Source of the DNA: Gordionus sp. m RMFG-2023
Taxonomy: Eukaryota > Nematomorpha > Gordioida > Chordodea > Parachordodidae
Direction: 5' to 3'
DNA length: 64,000 nucleotides
Assembly: GCF_954871325.1 (NCBI RefSeq)
Contig: NC_088776.1
Span: forward strand, 24,414,508 to 24,478,507
Under the pieces are notes generated by a model, which was given only the letters and a program-made list of their open reading frames with translations, ran no database searches and was not told where the DNA came from. Positions 49,310 to 62,374 of this stretch are shown in pieces. Each line of letters begins with the position of its first letter. The first letter of the stretch is position 1. Made by a program: the position numbers and the translations under genes.

Positions 49310-49600
49310 AAAAGCTAATATTTTGAGAATATTATATTAAATTTATAAAAATTATAAAACTGTTATTTATAAAAATGGATATTTTGAGCATATACTATAT
49401 TTTATATTGCATTTATAAAAATAAAACTAATATTCATAAAAATGGTAATAATATTTTGAGCATATACTATATTTTATATTGCATTTAAAAATAATAAAAC
49501 TAATATATAATTTATAAAAATGAAAAATATTTTGAGAATATAATATATTGTATTTAATTTACTATTTAATTTATAAAGTAAAAATAAATCGCTATTTAAA
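49310..49600. repeat. Diverged internal tandem repeat in the hAT
   Basis: Three to four copies of an A+T-rich unit of about 75 bp contain ATTTTGAGCATATACTATAT or close variants followed by TTTATATTGCATTTA. Confidence 0.6.
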
Positions 49601-49861
49601 AAAATGCATGTATAATAAATAGTATTTTGAAAATATAATCAAATTGCACAATATTAATATAATTTATTTTATAATATAAATTTTTAACAAAAGAAGATAA
49701 TTGTATTATATAATATATTGTAAAAAAAAATAATAAAAAACTTTCATGACTCAAGGTAAAATATAATAAATGCAATAAATATTTGACAGTTTGCAAAGTA
49801 AAAAACCAGCATGATTGACGAAACCCTATACTCAAGAAAGATATTAAAAATTCACAAATTA

Positions 49862-50775
49862 TCATGAAGAAAGAGAAGCATATCTACCTTTTCAGGTTGA
49901 AGATTACTTCTTCTTTCTTCAAGAATTCTTCCAGTAGTGGAAATTCCGCTCACAGCTTGCACTTGAAGCAGGAATAGCCAATACCCGTTTTGCCAATTTT
50001 GCTAAAACTGGGAATTCGCTTTGATGAGAAGCCCACCACTCTAACAAATTATCCACCTTAAATGTTTCATCTATTTTTTTATTTATGTAATTATAATATT
50101 CATCATCGGTATTGACATATTACCAGAATTACCATCGCCCCATTTGTCATAAAACGATTCAGTTTGTTTAACAACAGTCGTAATTTGACTGGTCGATGGT
50201 ATTTCATTTACTTCCTGAGCCTCTTGTGATTTAATATAATCTTTTATATAGTTTTCCGTCATCTTGCGATCTGTCCCTGACAACATACGTAATTGTTTGA
50301 ATTTGGGACAGAGAAAAAGAGAAATAAAATGATACTTGTGTAAAACAAATTTTTCAATTAAAAAATGCTTTATATTAAGTAATATCAATTTTATTTCTCT
50401 TTTTTCGCTTTGAAAGGTATTACAAACTTCAAGAAGTTCATAATACCATATTACCACTTTAAAAAGAGTACAAGAGTCAGACTGTAACTCAACAATAGCT
50501 CTGTTAAAATTCTCAAGAATGTTGACTAGATCCTGAAGGATCGGAAAGTCTATAATATAATACTTTTCCGATCCCCCATGTTCTAGAAGAACTTTTTTAA
50601 TTTCTTCATTTTGAGAATAAACAGAATTGATCATATTGTATTTAGAGTTCCAGCGGACTTCTATATCTTGATAAAGGGCTTTTAAATGCTGGCATTTATT
50701 ACTTTGTTTTAAATGCCCCACTAATATTTTAGTATTATCTATTGTTGATTTTATTAATGGGGCATTACTTTCCAA
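49862..50775 (-). pseudogene. Decayed hAT transposase (C-terminal half)
   Basis: The 230-codon frame 50083-50775 has the hAT pattern DIEVRWNSKYNMINSV, then LCPKFKQLRML, corresponding to the conserved T.WNS and LDPRyK regions. Downstream come LLEWWASHQSEFPVLAKLAK, VLAIPASSASCERNF and, in another frame, STTGRILEERRSNLQPEKVD, the dimerisation domain. A frameshift splits the dimerisation block, and the N-terminal BED finger and first catalytic part are absent, so no active transposase can be made. Confidence 0.88.
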
Positions 50776-50822
50776 ATATTTGGAGTTAAATGAATTTCTT
50801 AAAATTGTATTTAATAAATGAC

Positions 50823-50860
50823 AGCCGGGCCGGGCTTAGGGCCGGGCTTGCAGGTCTTTG
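50823..50860. repeat. Internal hAT right-end sequence
   Basis: CCGGGCCGGG...CTTGCAGGTCTTTG is nearly identical to the true right end at 51255-51288. It is followed by ATAATTAT, which differs from the outer target duplication ATAAATAT at two positions. Confidence 0.8.
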
Positions 50861-51296
50861 ATAATTATACATACTGTTCTAAGTCTAACTTCTAAGTTTT
50901 CTAACACAATTTGAAAATGACTAGTGGAGCACTGCAATTTTAGATATTAAAATATATTAAGTAATTTAAAATGGAGTTTTCCGGTATCTTGCAGGAAATT
51001 AATAATTAGATCGATCTGTGGGTGTTAGGTAGTGTTAACCATCACCCAATATTATATTAATCATAACTATAATATAATATAATCTTATAACCAATAACTC
51101 ATAATGTAAAATTTTTTATAAAAAATATTAAGGCCCGGCCCGGCCCGGGTTTAAAAATCTTAGGCCCGGCCCGGATATATTTAAAAAAATGTTTAAAAAA
51201 AATTTTTTTAGGCCCGGCCCGGGTATATTTAAAAAATTTAAAATACGGCCCGGTCAGGGCCGGGCCGGGCCGGGCTTGCAGGTCTTTGATAAATAT

Positions 51297-51951
51297 AGAC
51301 AGGATTTTATTTTTAGATTTGAGTTTGGTAATTAATTTCCTTTTTTAGTAGTATTTTTAAATAAAAATATTTCTGGAAAATTTATAAAACAAGCAAATAA
51401 TCATAAAAAATGTAGTTGCTTAGGATTCTGTAAAATTTATAGATATCGGTAATCCTATATATGTGAAAATTAATCCTAAGATGGTCATCTTTAGCAAAGG
51501 AAGAACCTTCCTATTTAGAATTAAAAATAAATCTCCTCCGAAATTGACTAAAGGATTATAAGACTGAAAGAGGAATTGATTTAATACTATCTAGTTCCTT
51601 TAACTCTTAGCTATTATCAGAAATTAATAGGGTTACTGAATATTTTTTTTATTACGCAGGAAATAAATATGTAAAATGAATTATAATAATATAATGTAGG
51701 TTTGTACAATGCCCAATTCTTGAATAAGATTATGATATAGATGTTGGAATTTTAATAATAAGTTCAATATACTTTATATTACACTTGATACATAAAAAAT
51801 ATTATAATTATATTAATATATAGCAAGATAAATAATTCCAACTTATAATTTATTAACATTTATATAAGCAAAAAGGGAATTGTGTTTATTTGAGACAGTC
51901 ATAGACTCTTTTAAGGTATATATTTTTTAAATAAAGATTTAAACATTTGGC
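51297..51951. other. A+T-rich spacer between hAT and acetyltransferase gene
   Basis: No gene or repeat was recognised. It contains the 3' flank of the acetyltransferase gene. Confidence 0.4.
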
Positions 51952-52527
51952 TCAAATTAAAAAATAATCCAAACTCACTAAAGAATAAACTTTTTCCATT
52001 AAAATATTAGGAAAAGGAATTAGATCTATCTTTTTATCAACATTTTTTATTGATTCATCCTCCTCGTTCCTATTAAGTGTTTTCATTATATCATTTTTGT
52101 ACATTCTGAAACACTCTCCTTCTCTGCTAAGACCCAACTCTTTGGTAGCAGTCATATATAAGAAATTTGGATTAAATGTAGAATCGTTCAAAGGACCTGC
52201 GACTTCATCTTTTATCTTGAAAGGAACGGTTAACTCTACATTAATCTTCCATTCGTAAGGGACCGTGTCTAGTAGAGCCTTCAATATGATTTTAGCAATT
52301 TCTGGATTATCGGCGTACAGTGGGCCTATAATCAGGTGATGCTCAGATATTAGAGGAGTTAAATTTTTTGTGTTAGGGAAAGTAATCAATTCATTCTCAG
52401 TTGAAAGGGATCTCCATCTAGGGCGTATAATTCCGTAACCACATATCTGATCAGATAAAGCTTGCTTATCGTTTGCCATCATTTCAGACTTTTTGAGAGC
52501 CACTATACATTTTATTGCATTGTCACT
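51952..52527 (-). CDS. GNAT acetyltransferase exon 4
   Basis: The acceptor ATATTAAG enters in phase 0. It carries IKCIVALKKSE, GYGIIRPRWRS, HHLIIGPLYADNPEIAK and the C-terminal strand ending at the stop 51952-51954. Confidence 0.92.
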   Translation of the reverse strand, partial: SDNAIKCIVALKKSEMMANDKQALSDQICGYGIIRPRWRSLSTENELITFPNTKNLTPLISEHHLIIGPLYADNPEIAKIILKALLDTVPYEWKINVELTVPFKIKDEVAGPLNDSTFNPNFLYMTATKELGLSREGECFRMYKNDIMKTLNRNEEDESIKNVDKKIDLIPFPNILMEKVYSLVSLDYFLI

Positions 52528-55500
52528 CTTAATATATATTATATAGTAGATAAAATTAACCACTTTTTTGCGCCATTATATTTTTTTTAAAGAAATATGG
52601 ATTGGTGGATAAATTGACAAAATATATCCAAAATTTTATAAAACAATTTAAGATACAAAAACTAATTGAGAACTTGATTATTCAAAAAAAATTAAACCTT
52701 TGCAGATAACTGTATAAAGGCCTTCAAAAATATTTCCCTGGGTATGCCTCCGTGAATTGCAGCATCGTAATTGCATAAGCTGGAGAAATTGATATCCATG
52801 CCATCTTTAAGTATTAAGCTTATATTATCACTCCCTTGTAATGAGTCATGTCTATGCTTGGATAAATCGTCATTAGTATTCAAGCTATTATATTTCAAAG
52901 ATAGTTTATCATCTAAAAAAGGGTGGCTGTTGTCGTTATAACCCTTTTCGCAAATAGTTTGCTTTTTCTCTAATTCCTGGTCTATCACAGAATTATTTTT
53001 GAGATCTGTTTGTGTGGTAAGATAGGTGACGGGTTTTTTGGCTTCAATCTTATTGCATTGGTGTTGATCTTTAGCATTGCACTGAATTTTTTGATTGCAT
53101 ATCATTCCGTTAGCAACGGTATTAAGTGGTTTGTGATCATCGATGGATTTATACTTAGACAAGAAATGAAATATTGGAGCGTTACGTATTAAGCAACCCT
53201 TGAATATGGCAACTTTTAAGAATATATATGAAATATTTTATTTTATTAGATGTAGATTATTGATCAATATTTATATTCAATGATCGTGAGTTGCCACTTT
53301 GACCAATATTTTGCTGATTTTCAAACTTTCTCTTATTATTGTAAAAGAAATTAAATATATAAATTGTTTGTGTCTATACCTTTGAATGATTGGATCATTC
53401 CTATTTTGAGATTAGAAGAAACCCTTTCTTCTACAGAATTGACGCCTAAACATCTATGAGCAACGTGTTTACACATGATGTCTTGTAATATCTTTCCAAT
53501 CCCTTTGAATCGATGCTTCTTAGATACCAAATACAAGCCAGCGAACGAATATTGATCGTTTAAGTTGACACTCAGCAATGTTCCTTGAATTATTATTGGT
53601 ATGAGGTATAGAGAGAAGACAAAGCATAAATAAAATATTATATTACCTTTAAATACCTGAAAAAATGACTGTCCTTAAATTACGTTTTAGATATCATCAT
53701 AAATGCAAGTGTTAAATTATGTAACTTAATGCCATCAAATTTCAAAATACACTAAAAATTTCCTTATAAAGGTTGTAGAAAGAAGATATAAAAATTTACA
53801 GTCTGTGAATAGTTCCCGAGATATTTGTTAAACAAATTAAATAGAGATTAGAAAATTACTGATATTTAAAATTTTTATTTATTATATCAGGGTAATTGGT
53901 TGAAGGAAAAAGAATAATAATTGTTATCATTGACTAACTATTGTTTATTCGAATTGGGTATAATCACCGTGGTTTTATTTTTAGTGCTACAGCTTTAATA
54001 ACGAGATTTTGTAACTTTTCAACCTCTGAATTCGGTACTCCCAATCTTATGTTTGTGTATTGTGCTCATAGAAAAGGGAATTATAATCGAAATTAAGTAA
54101 TAATCTTTTCTCATGTCTTTTCTTAATCCCGTTTAAGGTAACATTTAACATGGGTTAAGTGAAAGATGCAATGACTATCGTCATTTTCATTATCAATGCG
54201 CTGATTTAAATTATGAATTTTTGCTATATATATATATGGAATGAATGAATCAGATGCTGTCCAAAATTAAATATTAAATTTAATTTCTTCCCTCTTTCAA
54301 AGTTATAAGTCGTTTACTTACTACTCCTGTAAAAAATATGGGTTATTTCTTTGACATCAAAATCATTATGTTTTATGATAGAATTTTTTAATTTTTTTTT
54401 TAAAGAAAATAATTTAAAATAGATCAAGATATTTTGGTTAAATTGATAATGTAATTCAGAAAGGTGACAATTAATTTAATTTTATTCTTTATAAATTATT
54501 GTTTTTAAACTATTCTTAATTATAAACTTTAAAAGGAGACTAAATTAAAATGTATAAATAATTATAAATTTAATTCTTGTGGCCCTCGAGAGGCAACTGT
54601 AATGATATCTAAAAATTTTAATTTTTTGGCTCACTTATAAGAAAATTCATTAGCTTTATTGATAAAGTGGCGAATTTCATTGCCTGCTTTAATAGAGTAA
54701 ATCGTCATTGTTTGATGCAATATGTTAAAACTTTTCAATTTTTTGATATAATTTTATTGATAATGTAATTTAGAAATCTGACAATTTTGTCATTGTCATT
54801 TTTAAAACATTTTAATTTTATTTGGTTATATTATAGAAATAATAGATATTTTAAATTTTTTTATATTTTCAGTGCTAATTCAGAAAGGCGGTGATTGTAT
54901 TGTCATAATGTTCATAATCATTTCAATTTTTTTTTAGAAAATAGTTAAAAATTAGTCTTGTAAACAAGTGCGTTCGTAAATAAATTATTGTTGTTAGAAA
55001 AATATGGTAAACGGTTTAATTAGACGAATTTTTAACATTAATTTTTTTTGACAAACTCGTTCGTTTTTTAGGTTCATTTATCAAAATAAGTTTAAATTTG
55101 TATTTTAATTTTTTTAAATATTTTTTTTACTTAGCTGTTTCCTTCAAATACTTTTCAGCGCTCTTCCAATTCTGACTAGCCTCTGTCTACCTAAAATTTG
55201 AAATTAAAAATATCAATTCTGAAATTTCTTTTTTTTCAAAAATAAACTTGTGGATTTTAACGAAAGGCACAATATTGAATATTCTTAATGAATTTCTTAA
55301 AATAAAATCTTTATTCATTTCATTTCATTTTTAAAACACGGTGGTAATCGTATCCTCAAATACCGTGAAAAGCTTTTTTAGCGTAACAAAATTTATTTTA
55401 AAAACAAAGCAGTCTTTCTTATCAGGCAAAATTTTTGAAAAACAATTATTATTTATTAAAATATAATAGAAATTTGTTGTATTAAAGATTATTATAATTT

Positions 55501-56302
55501 ATATTTTATCTTAATCATTGTTTTATATTTTTATACACTATATTTTATTTCTATATATAAATCTTACCAGCATTGGGCGATGTATTGCTTGATTAATATC
55601 TTAGACAATACCTATAATTTTTTATATATAGATTGAAAATAGCTCAATGGCTTCTGGCCAAATTAAAAATTTTAGTAAAGATATTTTACACATATTGGAA
55701 TATATTTTCAGAAAAATCAGATCTACAAATTTAAATGGGAGCTCAACAAATGATTTTGATATTTTCCAACTTTTTATGATTATTTGGCGCGTTTGAAAAA
55801 TCGCATTAAGCCGGAAATATATTCTAGCATGTGTAAAATGCCTACTCTATAAATTTCAAACGATTTTATAAACTAACACGTGATTATTCATATTGCTTTT
55901 AGTTATAACATATATAAAATAGAATTGAGTCCAACGGCTGGGCATTATTACTTATTAGACATTTATTTGAATGCATTTTCAATTTTTCAAAATATATTTA
56001 CAGATTTAATGAACATAATTCCTTGAGAAGAGAGAGGGGTTGCAGGGGGAAGGTATGAGAGAATAATTTTCAAACTAGTTCATAATATTTTGATTTAAAA
56101 AAGCGATACCAATAATGTCTTCATCAGAGGTGACAGCCACGAACCAGCCTTTCGGATCTATATCGTAACATATCTTGAGGAATATGGAATCATTATTAGT
56201 CCAGCCCACTTCTTTGTAAATCCACTCCGGCATCCTATCAATCTCTTCCACCTTTATGCACCTTATTTTGAACATACATTCTTTTGCATTGGAAGATATC
56301 AT
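51952..56302 (-). CDS. GNAT-family N-acetyltransferase with C-terminal Acetyltransf_18-like domain
   Basis: It transfers acetyl from acetyl-CoA to an unknown amine; the substrate cannot be told. Four exons with matched phases (56110-56302, 53380-53583, 52698-53212, 51952-52527) give 495 residues from ATG 56300-56302 to the stop at 51952-51954. The GNAT fold opens with EIDRMPEWIYKEVGWTNNDS and DPKGWFVAV. The acetyl-CoA motif A is FAGLYLVSKKHRFKGIGKIL, with the R..G.G loop (RFKGIG). After YDAAIHGGIPREIFLKAF come GYGIIRPRW and IIGPLYADNPEIAK, which match the second GNAT-like half seen in this animal family. A roughly 100-residue polar insert (Asn, Lys, Asp, Gln-rich) in exon 3 is unusual and probably a disordered loop. 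Introns are 170 bp, 167 bp and 2.5 kb. Confidence 0.92.
52698..53212 (-). CDS. GNAT acetyltransferase exon 3 (polar insert)
   Basis: The acceptor TTAAAAG restores phase and gives VAIFKGCLIRNAPIFHFLSK. A long polar insert follows, then NYDAAIHGGIPREIFLKAF and the donor GCAAAG/GTTTAA. Confidence 0.88.
53380..53583 (-). CDS. GNAT acetyltransferase exon 2 (acetyl-CoA motif)
   Basis: The acceptor is ATTCAAG and the donor CAAAG/GTATAG. It encodes the acetyl-CoA-binding strand and loop, YLVSKKHRFKGIGKIL, and LGVNSVEERVSSNLKIGMIQ. Confidence 0.9.
56110..56302 (-). CDS. GNAT acetyltransferase exon 1
   Basis: It runs from the ATG at 56300-56302 to the donor ATTATTG/GTATCG and contains WIYKEVGW and DIDPKGWFVAV. 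The remaining G completes Gly with exon 2. Confidence 0.88.
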
Positions 56303-59300
56303 TTATATACTATGGAGCTTATGTTTTTTTTAAAAATACAATTCCTTTACCAGCATCTGAATTAGTAAGTCGTGGTAAGGTTTTTATCCCAATTCAAATT
56401 ATAAATTGCAAAATAAATTTTTTGTTGAACTTTTTCTACAATAATATATTAATATCATATAGTAATTAAAAGAGGAAAATATCATTTTGAAAAGTCCAAA
56501 CCTTAAAATTTATAAAACTTTTAAATTTAGTTTCAATAAGAGGTCTGTAAAACTCGACCCACACGAAGACCAACCCCACCGGCCTGACCCATGGATTGGG
56601 TCTGGTTATTATAATTGATTTTTTTTTATCTCGGGTTAGATCGGGTCAGTAATTTTTTCTAGCGGTTGGGTCATGTGTGTAAATATTTTTGTTATAATTA
56701 TGAATTGAATCTGTTTCAGTGATATCAGTAAATCATGATAATAGATTATTCCTTATGACACTAAAATATAAATAAATTTTAGTATATTTATATATTTTTT
56801 GATTCGAGGCGAATTCAGATTGCCAAGTAATAATTATTGCGATAGATATTTGCAAAAAAAAATTGTTTCTGGCCTTTGTACCCAATTTAAAAAGAAGATT
56901 ATAAATTCATTTTTCAATATTTATAAAATGTAATAAAAATTTAAAATGCCAATTTCTTTATAAATTCGGACAAAACAATAATTTAAAAATGTGGCTCTGT
57001 TACTACACTAAAAAATATTTATAAAATTTCTTTAAAAAATATTTATAAAATTTCTTTAAAAAATATTTATAAAATTTCTTTAAAAAATAATATTTTTCAC
57101 ATTATATAATTAATTGTCTATCAAAATAAATCAATTATTCTTATTAAAATATAATTTGATAATATTACACTATATTAGCATCAAATTTTTAATTTTGTAT
57201 AAAAAAAAATTGATTAAAATTTTAAAAAATTGATTAAAATTTTTGACGCATTGGAAAAAGCAAGGATTTAGGATTAAATTCAAAAGTTTACTTATTTTTA
57301 TTATTTTAGCAAAAAATGAGCAAAAGTATAGGTATGCAAATATTTTTATTTTGTCAACTTTAAATATAACTCAGCAAACATATATTTATTCGAAAAAAGA
57401 TAAATAGTCTTATATATTCCTATAAGTATAAGAGTAGCAAACAGAAAAATAATTAGCTAAGAATTGAAGAAAGATGCTCGAACACATCAAATCCTATCAT
57501 ATGATTAAATCACATTGTAGAAGGAATGACATTAATAAAGATTACTTACATCAGAACTTGAATTTAAAGATTATGCATGAAATATTTTTAAACAAGTATA
57601 ACGCAAAAAATTATATAATCAGTTTTATTGCATGCCTATAGAGATTCAGCCCATAAAGGATAAATGCGTCATCTACAGGAATATATAATAAAACAAATCG
57701 ATAATGACTGTACAATTAAATATAAAAAAACATGAAGTAAATATAAATTCTTCAAGGGAACAACAAAATGTCGATCAAATGAATAATGACAGAGTGGTCG
57801 TCATGTGTTTAAATCTAGTTGTTTTGGCGCTGATAAATTTAATCTTCTCATCTCTTTTATAAAAGAAAGTAACACTAAAATCTAACAGTGCACTCCAATA
57901 TTAATAGAGGGGTAGGTTGTACTGTAGAATTCTGGAATGAGATTTCCTGGAAAAAAGACCAGGATAAAAGTACCCAAATGTATTCTTTTAAGCCTACTTA
58001 TATCTAAAAATTGGGGGTATTTGTCCAGTCCTTTTATGTCCAAGTCTTCTTGCTATTTTTGTCCAACACATATTTCTAGTATTCTGTGCTGTATAACCAG
58101 AAGAGACATCAGGACTCAGCGAATGATATCATATTTGCTTTAAAAATCTTAAAATCAAATTTATCAGATCTTCTATTTGGTTTACTACATTTTTTGATAA
58201 ATCATCCTTCAATTAGAACTAAAGTGAAATCTAATTTATTTTTTTTATTAAATAAATAATTTTATTATTTTACAGATACTTTTTAAAAATGAAAATTAGA
58301 ATGGCTTGTTACTATTACATTAGCTAATAGATCAAATCATGATAAGATTTTGTAAATACTAAAATCCAGAATTTTTAATTAAAGATTTCGCTTGCATCAA
58401 TTGCACAAATACATCATAAAAGAATCCAAAGACCTTATTTTATAAAACTAATCATCAAGATAAAATGTTCTTAAGCCAATAAGTCCAATACCCTTAGAAT
58501 TTAAAATCATAAAAATAATTTCAAAAGCATGATTTTGGGAAAATAATTAAAATGTGGGAGTTTTGTTGAATTATATTATCAGAAATTTAAAAAAATTTGG
58601 CAAAATTTTGGTAGCTGTTTGAGTGCTGTAGATTCTAACTTTTTGAAAATTTGTGTTAGTTCTACTAGTTAATGTGATAAACTTTAGAACTTAGTCGGGA
58701 TGGGTGAGAATAAGGAATTAGATTTATTTATGGTCGGGATTATTTTTTTAAAAAAAATTGGGTTGGGTCGGATCGGATCGGAAAAATATTTATATAATTT
58801 CCGTTTTAATTTAATACGCTCTACCCATTAATGATTTCAGTTTATAATTAACCATTTTTACAAGTTAAATTATATATTTTAATTTTCTTGGTGTTTTGAA
58901 ACATTTCGTTAAAATACTTTATTAATTATGTATAATATTTGAAAAAATTAATTTTGTAATATGTATGTAGCAAATATATTAAAAAATTCTATAGTTACTT
59001 TTATAATTCCAGAATGAATATTATTTTTTGAAATAAAAAAGAAAGTCGTAAAGAAAGATAAAAAGAAAATTTTAATTTAATAAAACCATGCTTGTAATAT
59101 ATTCGACGAAGTATATGCTTGATTATTTTTTTATATAACTCCCAAAATTAGAATGTTGATCACCTAAATATAACTTTATAATATAAGAAAAAATTTATTA
59201 ATCTTGAAATTAAAGGATTTCCCCTCTAAATGTTAATAAAATACGATGGATGGATAAATATAAAATCAGAAAGTTACGATCATGTACATTCATTCATTTG

Positions 59301-59579
59301 AGATCATTGTTTTGTAATATTTTATAATTCGTTAATAACGCTAAATTGTTTTATTGTAAATTCTAAAATAAGGTTATTGCATTCGTCACCATCTTCAAAA
59401 TAAACATAAGGTTTATCATATTAACCAAATTCATATCTCATCGCTTATTTTAACCTGGCAAGCCAGTAAAATATGTTTTATACAAGTTGTCCGACCCCTA
59501 ATAATTTTTATTAAGGAGGACATCAATTTGGCTAATTTTCAGCTTTTTCTAAACCTTGGCTCTGCCATGCTACGTTATT
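56303..59579. other. A+T-rich intergenic stretch with repeat islands
   Basis: hAT-like CGGGTCGG or CGACCC islands lie at about 56540-56700 and 58690-58810. Near 57900-58140 coding-like traces (CTVEFWNEISWKKDQDKSTQ on the plus strand) end in stops; no family was recognised. Confidence 0.4.
57011..57092. repeat. 24-bp tandem repeat, three copies
   Basis: AAAAATATTTATAAAATTTC... starts at 57011, 57035 and 57059 with essentially no variation. Confidence 0.9.
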
Positions 59580-59720
59580 TATAATAATTCAATTTGGTTA
59601 CGGTTCTATATGTAAAAAATTATAATGGCTACGGTTCGGTTACGGTTCTTAAGAAAATTTTTTTAAAGTTTCGGTTCGGTTCGGTTCAGCTAATTGTAAA
59701 GATTCATAAAGGTTCATTAC
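59580..59720. repeat. hAT-like GGTTCGGTT fragment
   Basis: Dense GGTTACGGTTC and TTCGGTTCGGTTCGG repeats resemble the right end of the hAT at 39110-40627. Confidence 0.55.
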
Positions 59721-59910
59721 GATTAGAAATTTTTTTCTAAATTTTTTTTATTGAAGCAACACCATCCATCGTATAATGATTTTAATTATAAATATTATTT
59801 ATTATAATATTTGCCATCATTTAAGTTAATAATATTGTTTATTTATACAATAGATGAAATTAATTTATTTTTATTATAAGTATCTATGAATAATATATAA
59901 GAATCATAAC

Positions 59911-60135
59911 CAGTGGCGTAGCCAGGATTGATCCATGGGAGGGGATTTAAATTTGGGGGGGGGGCTTAGCACCCAAACCGTATTTTTAAAATTTGCTAAT
60001 ATTTTGTGCTTTATTGGTGTCTAACCACTATAGTAGCCAGCATAAATGAAAAAAATATTAGTAACAAAATTTTGGCCAAATTTATAATTAATACGCGACT
60101 GAAAGCATTATTCTGAAAATTTTATCAATGTTTAG
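59911..60135. repeat. Dispersed repeat with CAGTGGCGTAGCCAGG end
   Basis: It starts with the common hAT-type terminus CAGTGGCGTAGCCAGGATT, then a ten-G run (59955-59964), and shares ATTAGTAACAAAATTTTGGC with 10932-11420. Only one end is recognisable. Confidence 0.6.
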
Positions 60136-62374
60136 TCAATTAACCTCCCATTTTTTATGATCACTCAATATATCTTCTTCTATGTTAAAAATAATTATTT
60201 TAATTAAATTTTTGCATATAACAAAATTTTGCAGAGAATTTTATTATAGATTTATTTAAGATTTATAAAATAAAATTCAAAATGTATAAATTTTATACAG
60301 ATTTTATTCTAAATAACTATATTTAAAAAAAATAGATACAATAAAATATGAGTTATTTTTGTGCGGTATTTAAAAAAATCTAATTTAACAATTATAATAT
60401 AATCAATACAAATGAGTATATTAATAAAAAATTCTTATTAGAAATCCGCAAAAGTAGGAAAATCGGGTTAGGGCTGAATTTTTCTTTTATTTAAAAATTA
60501 TAATAAATTAATTAAAATTTTTAAAACTATCTAATTAGTTTAACAATATAAATTTTAATTAAATTTATAAATATCTAATTTAACTATGCGAGAAAAAATT
60601 TACAAAATATTTTTATTGTTATTTAATATTTTACATATAATTTTTAATATATATTTTTAAACCATATTATCATTTAAAATTGAAAATTCTTATTTGTTTT
60701 TTTAAATATATTTCATTATAATAACTTATATAATTTTATTTATAAATTTAAACCATTTTTTAAATAAAATTATTCGCAAAAAGAAAAAAATTAAAAAAAA
60801 ATTTTTCTCGTAAGTTATGTAGAGAAGGGGGGCGGGGTTTCAAACTCGCTCATCGTTTTACAAGATTTTAAAATGCTCGCCAGTCTGCCCATGCTTTGTT
60901 TTTGAATTCATCCACCCGGTATCCTTTATATAAAAACTTTGTTTAATCCGCTCGTCCATTTAATCTCTAAAATTTATAATGGGCAGGAGTGGGCAGGTGG
61001 GAAGTTATTCCGTTGCAATCTCTAATAGGGATGACCGGGATGGGAACAGGCCCAACAATTTATTACTAAAATAACAAACTATCGTGGTTGATTTTTTTAC
61101 ATAATATATAATTCGAACATGTATATTTGAGGTAAATTTATAAAATTTGATGAAACTTAATAATTTTAATAAATTAAACTGTTTCATATCGTATAAAAGT
61201 TTCTATTCTATCATTTATAACCTTTTTTGGAGTGATAAATTAAAATTCCAAGTATATAAAAATTTTGCATCTTAAAGAGTGTAAAAGGGATAAGGGTAAG
61301 TAGGAACTTAGAGCTATCCATTCTGACATAATGTGCTCTGAACAATTATATTTTTATGACTTATAAGAGATTGAAAATCAGTTCCTAAATTTAGAGAAAA
61401 AAGTGGGAAAAAATGAGCATAAACTATAATATTCGATAGGCTAATACTTTTTTTATAAACCCAATTTTAGATAAACTTTTGAGTGTCGCCCAAATTTAAA
61501 TATTATTTATATGCAAAAAGGATATTAAAAAAAGGGGAGGGGGTGAGAAAAGCAATTTTCTGAATAAATATTAAAAATTCAATAACTAATTATATTTTTC
61601 AAAAAATTGACGTTTTTTACTGCTATTTTAACAATTATTAATATCATAACGATACAAATTTATTTATAGATAATTCATTTGATATCGAAATATTGTTCCT
61701 AATTCCGAGAATAATTTCACATGAGGAAATAAGAATGAATAAATCATTCATACATGTACCATTATATTATTCTATCTTACGAATAAATCATTCATACATA
61801 ACCATTATATTCTTTATAAATACAATTACAAATAAATTAGTTAAATTATTTTGTTTTAGATGGTAATGCTCAATTTGAACCCTCCTAAATAATAGGAACT
61901 TACACCATCCATGAGTTATTTTTATATTGATCAGCAGAAAGGATTTTTTACAAGCTTCAAAACTATATATAATAATAATGATTACAGAAATTTTGACCAA
62001 ATGATTTTATTACTAAATTATAATAATTATCATCATATATATAGGCAACGTTTATTTACAACAATGATCGGTAATCTTTATTTTATACCCTTAACCTAGA
62101 TATAGCGTCGATGAAACGAAGCCATATTTTTTTGCAGTTATTTATAGTTCGATTAATTTTTATAATTTTTTTGGGTATTATAACTAAATACTGCATTGCT
62201 AAACTGCATTGCCAAAAAATAATTAATCAAAATCAATCAAAATTTTATTATATAAATCTTTTATAAATAATTTTCATAAACAATGAAAAATTGAGATTAA
62301 ATATTATTAAATAATATATAATTATATTTTTAATTAATATTAATGGAAAAAAAAATATATTTACTAGCTTATTA
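60136..62374. other. A+T-rich stretch with minor repeats
   Basis: A G+C-richer island at 60820-61030 resembles an eroded hAT element (TAGAGAAGGGGGGCGGG at one end, TAGAGATTGCAACGG reversed at the other). GAATAAATCATTCATACAT is repeated at about 61735 and 61782. No gene was recognised. Confidence 0.4.

Larger units (their letters stand above)
48993..51288 (-). mobile_element. hAT transposon with perfect 8-bp target duplication
   Basis: The termini are CAGAGACCTGCAGAGG at the left and CAAAGACCTGCAAGCC reversed at the right. The direct repeat ATAAATAT lies at 48985-48992 and 51289-51296. Both ends carry runs of GGCCCGGCCC spaced by A+T-rich spacers, the subterminal repeats of this family. A decayed transposase lies on the minus strand (49862-50775). 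A second right-end sequence occurs internally at 50823-50860, and left-end-like GGCCCGGCCC repeats recur at 51131-51250, so the element is composite or nested. Confidence 0.92.
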
